From positions 1 through 64,000 of the forward strand of contig CAIOHR010000212.1 of the NCBI GenBank assembly GCA_903858115.1: a stretch of 64,000 bases of DNA, written 5' to 3'. The DNA is from an uncultured Pirellula sp. GTDB taxonomy: Bacteria > Planctomycetota > Planctomycetia > Pirellulales > Pirellulaceae. A program made the position numbers and the translations under genes. The notes below the pieces were generated by a model that saw nothing but the letters and a program-made list of their open reading frames with translations, searched no databases and was not told the origin of the DNA. Below, one piece after another: positions 45,529 through 55,040 of this stretch (position 1 is the stretch's first letter; the number at the start of each line of letters is the position of its first letter).

Positions 45529-47409
45529 ATGAGCCAATCGTTTTCTATTCGGTTATGCATAGTTATTTCCATGATGATATTGGGTCCGATCGCGGGAGCC
45601 CAAGAATCGCCAAACATCGTTCTGATTTTCGCCGACGATCTCGGGATCAATGATCTCGGGTGCTTTGGGAGAAAGGAGCACAAGACTCCTGTCCTAGATT
45701 CTTTGGCCGAGGGAGGGATTCGCTGTAGTAGTGCTTATTGCGGGTTGTCGATTTGCTCCGCATCTCGCGCCGCTTTGATGACGGGAAAGTCTCCTGCGAG
45801 ATTGCATCTCACCACATTTTTGTCGGGCAGACCAGACGCTCCTAGTCAAAAATTGTTGAATGCAGTAATCCATAATGCATTGCCCCCGGAAGAGCGAACG
45901 GTCGCGGAGGAACTAAAAAAAGTCGGTTATCGCACAGGCATATTTGGAAAATGGCATTTGGGATCTGGAGCGAGTAGCCCTCAACAGCAAGGGTTTGATG
46001 TTGTCTTCGAACCTGGGGCCAAAGGGCAGTTGATCGATTCGATCGGTGCGAAAAATGAATTTCTAATTGCTCGAACCGCTTGTGACTTCATTCAAGATGC
46101 TAGCGACAAGCCATTCTTTTGTTATGTCCCACACCATTCTCCGCATATTCGATTGGACGCAACTCCTCAAGCCATGGATGAGTTTCGAGAGACATTTAAT
46201 CCACTTTACGCCGCCAGCATCGCTTCCCTTGATCGCTCTGTTGGGATGATACGGGACGCAGTAAAAAATCTAAAGGGAGACCGGGACACAATACTCTTGT
46301 TTGCGAGTGACAATGGAGGTCTGCATGTCCCTGAGGGACATGACCAGCCGATGACTCATTGCACTCCGTTTCGAGCAGGCAAAGGATACCTTTACGAAGG
46401 CGGCCTTCGAATTCCATTGATTGTTCATTCCACTCGCAACCGACTAGGAGAACCTCGTGTCGTTCATCAGCCAGTCAGCTTGCTCGATCTTTATCCAACA
46501 TTGCTTGGGTTGGCCGGTGTCGAGGTGTCAAAAACGATAGGGCCAGTGGACGGTATAGATTTGCGAGGAAACTGGTTCGAGGGGAAGCCGCTTCGAGATG
46601 ATAGAACATTGTTTTGGCATATGCCCCACTACACGAATCAGGGAAGCAGGCCAGCAGGTGCAATACGCGAAGGAGATTGGAAGCTGGTTGTTTCGTATGA
46701 GGATGATGGACTGGAGCTCTTCGACCTCAGCCAAGACAAGGAGGAGCGAGTGAATCTAGCGGTTAGCAATCCAGAAACAACGAAGCGGTTGCATGATAAG
46801 CTTGATTCCTGGTTAGGATCGGTTGGTGCTCAGAGATGTCAGCCGAATCCAAAAGTTGATTTGTCGAAACACGCGGCCATTTATGCTGCATTCGATTCAT
46901 CGCAACTGCGAGCCGATAAGACGGCAGACGCAATTGCCGAGCAATGGAAACCATGGCGTAAGCTCATGAATCAAGCATCGCAAGGCTCAAAGGCGGTTCT
47001 CAAAGATCCTGCAGGCGAGGTCACGTTGTGGGCATCGGATGCAAAGGTACATGGTAAAAAATTGCGATACGAAGCGGAGCCACAAAAGAACGTGCTTGGA
47101 TTTTGGACGGAAGTTGAGGACTGGGCACATTGGGAGTTCGATGTTCCATCTGAGGGCGTGTACGAAGTTGAGGTCCAATGTGGATGTGGTAAGGGGCATG
47201 GTGGTTCTATTGCCAGCGTGGTAGTGGGTGAGCAGACAAAGGAATGGAAAGTCCGAGATACTGGGCACTTTCAAAGCATGATTTACGAACCCATCGGTGA
47301 GCTAAAGCTTAACCAAGGAAAGAATCGGCTCGAAGTGCGTCCCAAAACAAAAGCAACCATTGCAGTCATGGACATACGAAAGATTGTCCTCCGAAAGAAA
47401 GACCAGTGA
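45529..47409 (+). CDS. Secreted formylglycine-dependent sulfatase
   Basis: A 626-residue sulfatase that removes sulfate esters, most likely from polysaccharides. It has a signal peptide (IRLCIVISMMILGPIAGAQ), the metal-binding IFADDLGINDLGCFG (33-47) and the modification motif CSASR (76-80), whose Cys is turned into formylglycine by a FGE enzyme not found here. Further family blocks are GKWHLGSG and FFCYVPHHSPH. A C-terminal domain of about 130 residues (YEVEVQCGCGKGHGG... TGHFQSMIYEPIGELKLNQGKNRLEVRP) looks like a carbohydrate-binding beta sandwich. The ATG at 45529 fits the signal peptide. The permease follows 23 bases later, so the two may be cotranscribed. Confidence 0.95.
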   Translation: MSQSFSIRLCIVISMMILGPIAGAQESPNIVLIFADDLGINDLGCFGRKEHKTPVLDSLAEGGIRCSSAYCGLSICSASRAALMTGKSPARLHLTTFLSGRPDAPSQKLLNAVIHNALPPEERTVAEELKKVGYRTGIFGKWHLGSGASSPQQQGFDVVFEPGAKGQLIDSIGAKNEFLIARTACDFIQDASDKPFFCYVPHHSPHIRLDATPQAMDEFRETFNPLYAASIASLDRSVGMIRDAVKNLKGDRDTILLFASDNGGLHVPEGHDQPMTHCTPFRAGKGYLYEGGLRIPLIVHSTRNRLGEPRVVHQPVSLLDLYPTLLGLAGVEVSKTIGPVDGIDLRGNWFEGKPLRDDRTLFWHMPHYTNQGSRPAGAIREGDWKLVVSYEDDGLELFDLSQDKEERVNLAVSNPETTKRLHDKLDSWLGSVGAQRCQPNPKVDLSKHAAIYAAFDSSQLRADKTADAIAEQWKPWRKLMNQASQGSKAVLKDPAGEVTLWASDAKVHGKKLRYEAEPQKNVLGFWTEVEDWAHWEFDVPSEGVYEVEVQCGCGKGHGGSIASVVVGEQTKEWKVRDTGHFQSMIYEPIGELKLNQGKNRLEVRPKTKATIAVMDIRKIVLRKKDQ

Positions 47410-47432
47410 GCATCGAAGGATTCGATTGACGT

Positions 47433-48797
47433 ATGAAGAGCGCTGAACCAGAGACAGAGAATTTAGATCGCGGCTTAGGGTTAGTTTCTGCGACCTCACT
47501 GAACCTAGCCAACATGGTTGGAATCGGGCCATTCATTACGATCCCATTGTTTATTGGAACGATGAATGGACCGCAGGCGATGGTGGCATGGGTGATTGCA
47601 GCGATCCTGGTCTTGTGCGACGGATTGGTATGGGCAGAGTTGGGTGCGGCCTTGCCTGGCAGCGGCGGTTCTTATCATTTTCTAAGCGAGACCTTTGGGA
47701 AGACTCGGTGGGGTAGGGTCGTCCCATTTTTGTTTGTATGGCAGTTCTTGGTTGGAGGAACTCTGGAGATTGCATCGGGCTACATCGGTGCGGTCGACTA
47801 TCTTCGCTATGCCCTTCCTAATTTGGAACCGACGTTGCAAAGCTGGGGCTTAAAGTACGGAATGAATATGATTGCCGCGATCGCCTGTATTGCGATTACG
47901 TTGTTGTTATGCCGCAATATTCGCGTCGTCGGCTGGTTGAGTATAGTTCTCTGTGCTGGAACGCTATTAACGGTACTCGTTATTATCGTTACTGGCTTTA
48001 TGCACTTCGATGCTTCGTTGCTTACGATGCCAGACAACGCTTTTCAGCTCAACATGGCTTGGTTCATCACTCTCGGTGCGGCCATGCGAATCGCCGTTTA
48101 CGACTATTTAGGGTACTACAACGTTTGTCATCTTGGCGAAGAAGTTCGAGATCCGGCAAAGACCATCCCAAGAGCTATTCTGATTTCTGTTGGCCTTATT
48201 GCGATCATTTATCTGACGATGAACGTGTGCATTATCGCAGTGGTCCCATGGCAAGAAGCGATGCAATCGAAAAACATAGCTGCATTGTTTATGGAGCAGG
48301 TCTATGGTAGACAGGTCGCAGTTGTTTTTACTTGGCTCATCATTTGGACAGCCCTCGCGAGCACGTTTGCCATCATGCTTGGGTATTCACGCATCCCCTT
48401 TGCCGCGGCAAGAAATGGAGACTTCTTTTCCATCTTCGCCCGGGTAAGTAAGAACGGCAAGTATCCAGTAAACTCGTTGTTGGCTTTAGGAACCTTGACT
48501 GCAGTGTTCTGCTTCCTGCCGTTACAGATTGTTATTGATGCAGCCGTAACGGTCAGAATACTGGTGCAGTTCATCGGCCAGTTATTCGCTCTTCATATGC
48601 TTCGAAAATACCGCCCCGAAGTGTCGCTTCCGTTTCGCATGTGGCTTTATCCGATTCCATCGTTTGTCGCATTTATCGGATGGGTTTTTCTCTGGTCGAC
48701 ATCGGGGTTGATTGCCCCCTGTTTTTATGTGCTGCTGAGCGGTCTTGTCGCGTTTTGGATCTGGAACTATTTTCGATCCAGGGAAGCTCAGTCGTAG
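47433..48797 (+). CDS. APC-superfamily amino acid/polyamine permease
   Basis: A 454-residue membrane transporter with about 12 helices. The N-terminal VSATSLNLANMVGIGPFITIPLF is the unwound first helix motif (GxGxF/I) of APC transporters, and later ELGAALPGSGGSYHFL is the second conserved block. A middle segment YDYLGYYNVCHLGEEVRDPAKTIPRA is also typical. It probably takes up amino acids or similar solutes by proton or cation exchange. It starts 23 bases after the sulfatase stop. Whether it takes up a product of sulfatase action is a guess. Confidence 0.9.
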   Translation: MKSAEPETENLDRGLGLVSATSLNLANMVGIGPFITIPLFIGTMNGPQAMVAWVIAAILVLCDGLVWAELGAALPGSGGSYHFLSETFGKTRWGRVVPFLFVWQFLVGGTLEIASGYIGAVDYLRYALPNLEPTLQSWGLKYGMNMIAAIACIAITLLLCRNIRVVGWLSIVLCAGTLLTVLVIIVTGFMHFDASLLTMPDNAFQLNMAWFITLGAAMRIAVYDYLGYYNVCHLGEEVRDPAKTIPRAILISVGLIAIIYLTMNVCIIAVVPWQEAMQSKNIAALFMEQVYGRQVAVVFTWLIIWTALASTFAIMLGYSRIPFAAARNGDFFSIFARVSKNGKYPVNSLLALGTLTAVFCFLPLQIVIDAAVTVRILVQFIGQLFALHMLRKYRPEVSLPFRMWLYPIPSFVAFIGWVFLWSTSGLIAPCFYVLLSGLVAFWIWNYFRSREAQS

Positions 48798-48990
48798 ACA
48801 GAGGAAGTGGACAGCCTCTTTCCACATAAGGGAAAGGAAGTTCCCACTTATGGAAAGTTCTCGTCAATGGCCTTGGAATTCCCGATAGCGAAGTGACACT
48901 GGTGAAGTCCAATATTGGCTCGCGATTTGCTTGCATAAAGAAATTCCATTGAAGTCCTGGGCTTTATGCTCCATCGCTTGTTATTTCTCC

Positions 48991-50475
48991 ATGCCAGAGC
49001 CGACCGTTGTGCCTTCCATGATTGCCCAAAAATTTCGCTCCCTTGTCAGCGTCCTCCCGACGGCAACCGTCGCGTTGGTGACGATTGCTTGCTGGTTCTT
49101 GATCCATCGATTCAATGAGGTGGAGCGTGAACCACAAGAAGAAATGGAGATTCATTCATCTGACGTAGTGATGCTTTCGGCAGCAAAATTGGATGCTGCG
49201 AAACTGGAATCAGAACCTGCTCTATCCCAGCCGATGCAAGACGTTTACGTTGTACCAGGGCGAATTCAATATGACGAGGCAAAGCACATCGAGGTAAAGG
49301 CTCCCATGGATGGCATCCTTGCTGAAGTACTCGTCACACCAGGTCATCCAGTAGAACTGGGGCAATTGATTGCCGTCATCAGAACCGCCGAGATTGGCCA
49401 AGCGCGAGCGGCAATTGTGAAACAGGAGCGGCAACGCCAGATAGCAGCCCGTACCCTGCAACGGGAGACAACGACTGCGAACAACTTGAGTCTGTTGACG
49501 TCGATGTTGGATCAGGGAAAATCGATTCAGTCGATTGGAGAGTCGTTGAACAGTCTTGAACTGGGGAGCTATCGACAAGAAATTCTTTCTACCTATTCCA
49601 AGATGCTTCTATCGTCTGAACTATTGGCAAAGATTGAACCACTGGCAAATTCTGGTTCGATTGCAGGCCGTCTATTTCGCGAACGTGAAACAGAGCGTCA
49701 ACTTGCAGAGACCGCTTTTCGAACGGCTCGTGACCAGGCCAAGTATCAAGCTGAACAAGCAAAGCTGAAAGCAGCAGCGGACCTATCCGAGGCGGAGCGC
49801 CAATGTGAACTTGCCTGGAAAACGGTTGAGGACCTTTTAGGCTACAAAGAAGATCGAGAGAATGTTCGTCTCGATAGCGAGGCTCAGCTTTCGCGACTTG
49901 AAATTCGGGCCCCTATCCAGGGTTATTTGGAGTCCCGAGCTTTCTCAAACAACGAGCGGATTTCACGAGGAGAATCCCTTTTTGTCCTTGCCAATACAGA
50001 TTCCTTTTCTGTAACCGCCAGTATTCGAGAGGGCGAATGGGAAGCCGTATCCTTGCAAAGAGGTACGGTTTTGTCGGTCTCGATACCGGCGTTGAATCAT
50101 CGATCGTTTCCAGCCAAGGTCCATTATGTTGGACGTGAAGTTCAGACTGAAACAAACTCGATTCCTTTGGTTGCCACGCTTGAGAATTGTGACAGTTTTC
50201 TACGTCCTGGCATGTTCGTGCGAGTAACTATTCCGAAAGGCCCAGTGCGTTATGGATTGTCCATAAAGCCAGAGGCCGTCGTACAGCATGACAACCAGCC
50301 GTTTGTATTTTTAGACATGAAGCGGGAAGGCTTCAAAAAGGTGGACGTAACTCTGGGGAATTCTACGGACGACTGGGTCGAAGTAACCCATGGATTGCAG
50401 GAAGGGCAATTGGTAGTCACTCGCGGTGCGTTTCTTCTCAAGTCGGAATTACTACTGAAGGGCGAGACCGAGTAG
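48991..50475 (+). CDS. RND efflux periplasmic adaptor (CzcB-like)
   Basis: A 494-residue membrane-fusion adaptor. It has one N-terminal membrane anchor (TATVALVTIACWFLIHRF), a lipoyl-like half (EVKAPMDGILAEVLVTPGHPVELGQLIAVIRTAEIGQ), a helical hairpin (residues 120-300, rich in Ala/Glu/Arg/Gln) and the second lipoyl half (LEIRAPIQGYLESRAFSNNERISRGESLFVLANTD), then the barrel and membrane-proximal domains. It links the inner-membrane RND pump to an outer-membrane channel. The start is uncertain: ATG at 48991 or 49018; neither has a good ribosome-binding site. The pump gene follows 20 bases on. No His-rich metal-binding head is seen. Confidence 0.85.
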   Translation: MPEPTVVPSMIAQKFRSLVSVLPTATVALVTIACWFLIHRFNEVEREPQEEMEIHSSDVVMLSAAKLDAAKLESEPALSQPMQDVYVVPGRIQYDEAKHIEVKAPMDGILAEVLVTPGHPVELGQLIAVIRTAEIGQARAAIVKQERQRQIAARTLQRETTTANNLSLLTSMLDQGKSIQSIGESLNSLELGSYRQEILSTYSKMLLSSELLAKIEPLANSGSIAGRLFRERETERQLAETAFRTARDQAKYQAEQAKLKAAADLSEAERQCELAWKTVEDLLGYKEDRENVRLDSEAQLSRLEIRAPIQGYLESRAFSNNERISRGESLFVLANTDSFSVTASIREGEWEAVSLQRGTVLSVSIPALNHRSFPAKVHYVGREVQTETNSIPLVATLENCDSFLRPGMFVRVTIPKGPVRYGLSIKPEAVVQHDNQPFVFLDMKREGFKKVDVTLGNSTDDWVEVTHGLQEGQLVVTRGAFLLKSELLLKGETE

Positions 50476-50495
50476 ACCGTCTATCTCCCTGCACT

Positions 50496-53400
50496 ATGCT
50501 AACAAAGACTATTGAATTTTCGCTTACCAATCGTGGGCTCGTGATCATCCTGACCCTTTTCATGGCGGGCGCAGGGCTGTATTCCGCATGGAAACTCCCG
50601 ATCGATGCGGTTCCTGACATGACCAATGTGCAGGTCCAAATTGTCACCAGTTCTGGGTCTTTGTCGCCGATCGAAGTGGAGCGCTATGTAACCTATTCTG
50701 TCGAAGGAACGATGGCGGGTTTACCGAACATCGAGGAATTAAGGAGCGTATCCAAATTCGGAATTTCCGTCGTAACCGTCGTATTTCGTGAAGGAACCGA
50801 TGTCTATCGAGCACGACAACTGGTCGCGGAACGATTGCCAGACGCTGCTAGCAAAATTCCACCAGGATACGGCACACCGGGAATTGGCCCTTTAACAACA
50901 GCCCTCGGTGAGGTGCTTCAGTTCGAAGTGCGAAGCCCTAGCCATACTCCAATGGAACTGCGTTCGATGTTGGAGTGGGAGATCGCTCCTCGATTAAGAC
51001 AAGTATCCGGGGTGACAGAAATCAATACCCATGGAGGATACTACAAGACCTATGAAGTCCAACCCGATCCAGATCGAATGGCGAGCTATGGTGTATCCAT
51101 GGAATTGTTGTTTCAGCGATTGCAGAACAACAACTCCACTTCGGGTGGCGGTTACGTTGTTCATCACGGTGAGCAAAGATTTATTCGAGGAGTGTCGCTT
51201 CTCAAAGATGAAAAGGAGATCGAATCCGTTGTGATTCGACGCGAGTCCAATGGCATGCCACTGCTTGTTCGCGATATTGCAAGCGTATCTATTGAGCCGA
51301 TGACACGGCAGGGGGCTGTGACTCGAGATGGTCGAGGAGAAATTGTCACTGGACTCGTGATGATGTTGATCGGTGAGAATTCGAGAGAAGTCGTTGCCGC
51401 AGCCAAAAGTAGACTGAAAGAGATCGAAACCATACTCCCTACGGATGTCAAGCTAGAGGTTACTTACGATCGAGCAGCATTGATCGGCAGAACTCTGAAG
51501 ACGGTTCTGACCAATCTCACCGAGGGCGGCATGTTGGTGATTGTCATTCTATTGGTCATGCTGGGGAACCTAAGGGCAGGAATCATCGTGGCGATGGCCA
51601 TTCCTCTGTCGATGTTGTTTGCGACGAATTTGATGTTGTTTACGGGTGTCACTGCTAGCCTCATGAGCTTGGGGGCGATCGACTTCGGTTTGATCGTGGA
51701 TAGTTCAGTTATCATGGTCGAGAACTGTATTCGCAAACTCTCACACGAGAACGGGGAAACACCGCACGAAGATATCATTTTGGACGCGGCCGTCGAAGTT
51801 CGAAAACCCACCATGTTTGGAGAACTGATCATCGCCGTCGTCTTCTTGCCGATACTCTTGCTCGAGGGTACCGAAGGAAAGCTTTTTCGTCCGATGGCAT
51901 TCACCGTTCTATTTGCCCTGGCTGGATCGCTTGTCTTGTCCCTGACGTTCATGCCCGCGATGGCATCTCTTTTCCTCCCAAAGAAGATGGACGAGAAAGA
52001 GGTGTTGTTGGTGCGAATGGTCAAATGGATATATGTTCCAGTCGTAACCACTGCCATGAAGCATCCCATTACCACTGTGTTCATCGCACTATCCGTCTTC
52101 TTCATCAGTCTTCCAATGGCCCGTCAGCTAGGGGCTGAGTTCATGCCGCGTCTCGAAGAAGGAGACCTCTTGGTCGAAGCCGTCCGGCTGCCGAGTGCCA
52201 CACTAGAAGGTTCGATTGAGATGTCGACTCAGATCGAAAAACTTCTCAAGGAATTCCCTGAGGTAAAGACCGTTTTTTGCAAGACGGGCAGACCTGAAAT
52301 TGCCAACGATGTGATGGGAGTACATCAAACCGATGTTTGGGTTCTTCTTCATCCAGTGCACCAATGGCCTGCCGCCAAATCTCGCGATCAATTGATTGAG
52401 GAAATATCTTCGGTATTGTCATCCTCGGTGCCTGGCGTTGCATTCGGTTTTACGCAGCCGATCGAAATGAGAGTCGATGAATTGGTCGCGGGTGTCAAAG
52501 CTGATGTCGCGGTCCTGCTGTATGGCGACGACTTAGAGATGCTTAGTAACAAGGGAAAGGAAATTGAAGGTTATCTACGGACGATACCTGGAGCCGTAGA
52601 TGTGAAGGCAGATATCCAGTCGAATCTCTCCACATTGACGATAGAAACCAAACAAGAAGCACTTGCTCTTTATGGGATCGATGCTCAAACCGTACTCGAC
52701 GTTGTTTCATCATTGGGAGGCCATGCGGTTGGCCAGATATTCGAGGGTAGGGCTCGATACCCCATCCTGGTTCGGGTTCCAAAACGATGGCGGGAAAAAC
52801 TCTCCTTGATGGAGCAGATCCCTGTCGCCGACGTCAATGGGCAAAGTGTTCCCCTCAAGGAGCTGGCAAGTATCCGACTGGAAGAGACCCCTCCGACGAT
52901 CGAACACGAGGGAACTCGGAGAAGAACCTTTATCTCCGCCAATGTTCGAGGGAGAGACGTTGCCTCTTTTGTCGCCGAGGCGCAGAAAACGATTCGAGAA
53001 AAAGTGATTTTGCCATCCGGTTACGAAATCCAATGGGGTGGAGACTTTGAGAACCTTCAATCGGCAAGCCTTCGATTGGCAATCATCGCTCCCCTCGTTC
53101 TTTGTATCATTTTGTTGTTGCTGCATACGAGTCTCGGTTCACTGCGGCTTGCCATGTTGATTTTTCTAGCGGTGCCTATGGCGGCATCGGGGGGAATCTT
53201 TGCGTTGTACTTTCGACAGATGCCATTTAGTATCTCTGCGGGTGTCGGCTTCATTGCGTTGTTCGGAGTCGCAGTGCTCAATGGACTCGTTTGGGTAAGT
53301 GCAGCGGAGAATCTTCGAAAGACAGGTATGGCTGTTCAGGCGGTTTGCCAAGAGACAGCTCTCGTTCGATTGCGTCCCATCCTGATGACTGCATTGGTAG

Positions 53401-53609
53401 CAAGCCTCGGGTTCTTGCCTATGGCATTGTCTTCCGGAGACGGTGCCGAAATGCAACGTCCGCTGGCGACCGTGGTCATCGGCGGAATCATCACCTCAAC
53501 CTTGCTGACCTCCCTTGTTGTCCCTTGTATTTATCCATGGTTTACCAGAGGGCTTCGAACGGAACCTGATTTTGGAGGCAAAACCAGCTCAGGTGCGACT
53601 AGTTGTTAA
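50496..53609 (+). CDS. Heavy-metal-type RND efflux pump (CzcA/CusA family)
   Basis: A 1037-residue HME-RND transporter. It begins MLTKTIEFSLTNRGLVIILTLFMAGAG (first helix), with the large periplasmic loops and twelve predicted helices. The proton-relay motif in helix 4 is GAIDFGLIVDSSVIMVEN, with Asp, Asp and Glu as in CzcA, and the HME block PDMTNVQVQIVTSS is present near the start. It probably exports divalent or monovalent metal ions driven by protons. The adaptor gene is upstream in the same operon. No outer-membrane channel (CzcC/TolC-like) gene is beside it. Its last 11 bases overlap the convergent YHYH gene. Confidence 0.95.
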   Translation: MLTKTIEFSLTNRGLVIILTLFMAGAGLYSAWKLPIDAVPDMTNVQVQIVTSSGSLSPIEVERYVTYSVEGTMAGLPNIEELRSVSKFGISVVTVVFREGTDVYRARQLVAERLPDAASKIPPGYGTPGIGPLTTALGEVLQFEVRSPSHTPMELRSMLEWEIAPRLRQVSGVTEINTHGGYYKTYEVQPDPDRMASYGVSMELLFQRLQNNNSTSGGGYVVHHGEQRFIRGVSLLKDEKEIESVVIRRESNGMPLLVRDIASVSIEPMTRQGAVTRDGRGEIVTGLVMMLIGENSREVVAAAKSRLKEIETILPTDVKLEVTYDRAALIGRTLKTVLTNLTEGGMLVIVILLVMLGNLRAGIIVAMAIPLSMLFATNLMLFTGVTASLMSLGAIDFGLIVDSSVIMVENCIRKLSHENGETPHEDIILDAAVEVRKPTMFGELIIAVVFLPILLLEGTEGKLFRPMAFTVLFALAGSLVLSLTFMPAMASLFLPKKMDEKEVLLVRMVKWIYVPVVTTAMKHPITTVFIALSVFFISLPMARQLGAEFMPRLEEGDLLVEAVRLPSATLEGSIEMSTQIEKLLKEFPEVKTVFCKTGRPEIANDVMGVHQTDVWVLLHPVHQWPAAKSRDQLIEEISSVLSSSVPGVAFGFTQPIEMRVDELVAGVKADVAVLLYGDDLEMLSNKGKEIEGYLRTIPGAVDVKADIQSNLSTLTIETKQEALALYGIDAQTVLDVVSSLGGHAVGQIFEGRARYPILVRVPKRWREKLSLMEQIPVADVNGQSVPLKELASIRLEETPPTIEHEGTRRRTFISANVRGRDVASFVAEAQKTIREKVILPSGYEIQWGGDFENLQSASLRLAIIAPLVLCIILLLLHTSLGSLRLAMLIFLAVPMAASGGIFALYFRQMPFSISAGVGFIALFGVAVLNGLVWVSAAENLRKTGMAVQAVCQETALVRLRPILMTALVASLGFLPMALSSGDGAEMQRPLATVVIGGIITSTLLTSLVVPCIYPWFTRGLRTEPDFGGKTSSGATSC

Positions 53610-54801
53610 TGCGAAAGGCATTATTCTTTTTGAAAACGATGGGACCGCGTCTTCCGCCACCTTCAAATTCGATGTGACAATCGAAAAAAACACCTACCGG
53701 TGCATCGTCAGGTATTTCAATCTGTATCTTCACAAGATTTCCGTTTCGCGAAATCGTCGTAGCCTCGAAAGGTCCGATTTGAGCCCAAGTTGGAATGCCG
53801 TTTGGTAACGGTTGTCTTTTCGATCTCAAAGGATCTAATTCGAGCTGTACCTCAATCTTTGAGCCCGGAGATGCCGTGCCCGGGCGAACATCGACGAGGG
53901 CTTTGTCCATAAGACTGTCACCTGGCTGCGTATTGTCCACCAATGCACCTGTTCCTGCGCGACGCATTCCACGATTGTTGGACGGCTCAACGACGCCAGC
54001 ATATCCCCCCAAAATATATGGGAATCGCCCCGGTGTCACGTGATAGTGATAGCCTCGCTTCTCATCTGTGTGACCATTGCATGCATCCAACGCTTGCCCT
54101 CCCTCCAATTTCATCGCCATGATACCGTCCGATTCGTAAGGACCATAAATCGGAAATCCATCGAATGCGAATCCGATAATGGGTGAATGCTGTTTGCTGT
54201 CGTCTTTGAAGGGTGAACGCACGCAAGTGGGGTATTTGTGGTAATGGTAGACACCGGTTTGTTGAGGATGCCCACAGCAAGAATCAAGCCATACTTCCGA
54301 ATACCCCTCCACGGCATTCATGCCTTCCATTTCAAAGGGATTGAAGAAGACGACGCCATTGAGTGCGGTACCTATTGGCCCCATGGGCAATCGCGTGATT
54401 TGATCTGCACGTTTGGGTTCCAATGGCAACCGAAACGTAAAATCCTGAACGCGGATAGAATTTGGGTTCCCGCTATTCGGGTAAATCGCCGTAGGATGAT
54501 TCGGGTATCCTTGACTCTGCAGGATCAAGAATCGTTCATCATGGCTCAAGCGAACGTTTTCAATTCCATCTTTATTGGAGTCAAGAGCGTGATATTCAAA
54601 AAGGTCGACAAAGTTATCCCCATCTTGGTAATGGTAAACCGGTTTGGCTCCTTCCTTCACGAACCACTTTCCACCTATAGATCGGAGACCTTCAGGCACT
54701 GTGTCTGCCACTCCACACGGACAGAATACGGTTAAAGCGAACACTGCTAACCATAGCGAGCCGAAGTTTGAATGACTCGAACGAGTTAAAGATTGGAGCA
54801 C
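53599..54801 (-). CDS. Secreted YHYH-domain protein
   Basis: A 400-residue exported protein with a YHYH domain. The domain signatures are TGVYHYHKYPTCV and, later, GYHYHVTPGRFPY. Between them a Cys pair (DSCCGHP) and IIGFAFDGFPIYGP occur, as in the family. The start is set at a GTG at 54801, because AAAGGA stands six bases upstream on the minus strand and a signal peptide follows (FGSLWLAVFALTVFCPCGVA). Translation from 55020 would add 73 basic residues. The domain's function is not established; many carriers are secreted and may bind metal. It is convergent with the czcA-type gene. Confidence 0.85.
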   Translation of the reverse strand: MLQSLTRSSHSNFGSLWLAVFALTVFCPCGVADTVPEGLRSIGGKWFVKEGAKPVYHYQDGDNFVDLFEYHALDSNKDGIENVRLSHDERFLILQSQGYPNHPTAIYPNSGNPNSIRVQDFTFRLPLEPKRADQITRLPMGPIGTALNGVVFFNPFEMEGMNAVEGYSEVWLDSCCGHPQQTGVYHYHKYPTCVRSPFKDDSKQHSPIIGFAFDGFPIYGPYESDGIMAMKLEGGQALDACNGHTDEKRGYHYHVTPGRFPYILGGYAGVVEPSNNRGMRRAGTGALVDNTQPGDSLMDKALVDVRPGTASPGSKIEVQLELDPLRSKRQPLPNGIPTWAQIGPFEATTISRNGNLVKIQIEIPDDAPVGVFFDCHIEFEGGGRRGPIVFKKNNAFRINN

Positions 54802-55040
54802 TATGAGTCCTTTATTTGGAGAGCTTTTTGAGAATTGCAATATCTTCTTCGGTCTGGGCACTTTGGTCTTAGTGTATTCGCAAATGGCGTTAAGCCGTCG
54901 TCGAGTACGGAATGTTACCGTGTGAAACCTTAAGCAGCGATGAAGACGCCGCACCAATTCTAGAAATTGTTTACGGTCTTGCATGGAGGAGATATCATTT
55001 TGCAAACTCGCTTTGTCCACGGTCCAGATTCTGACTACTT

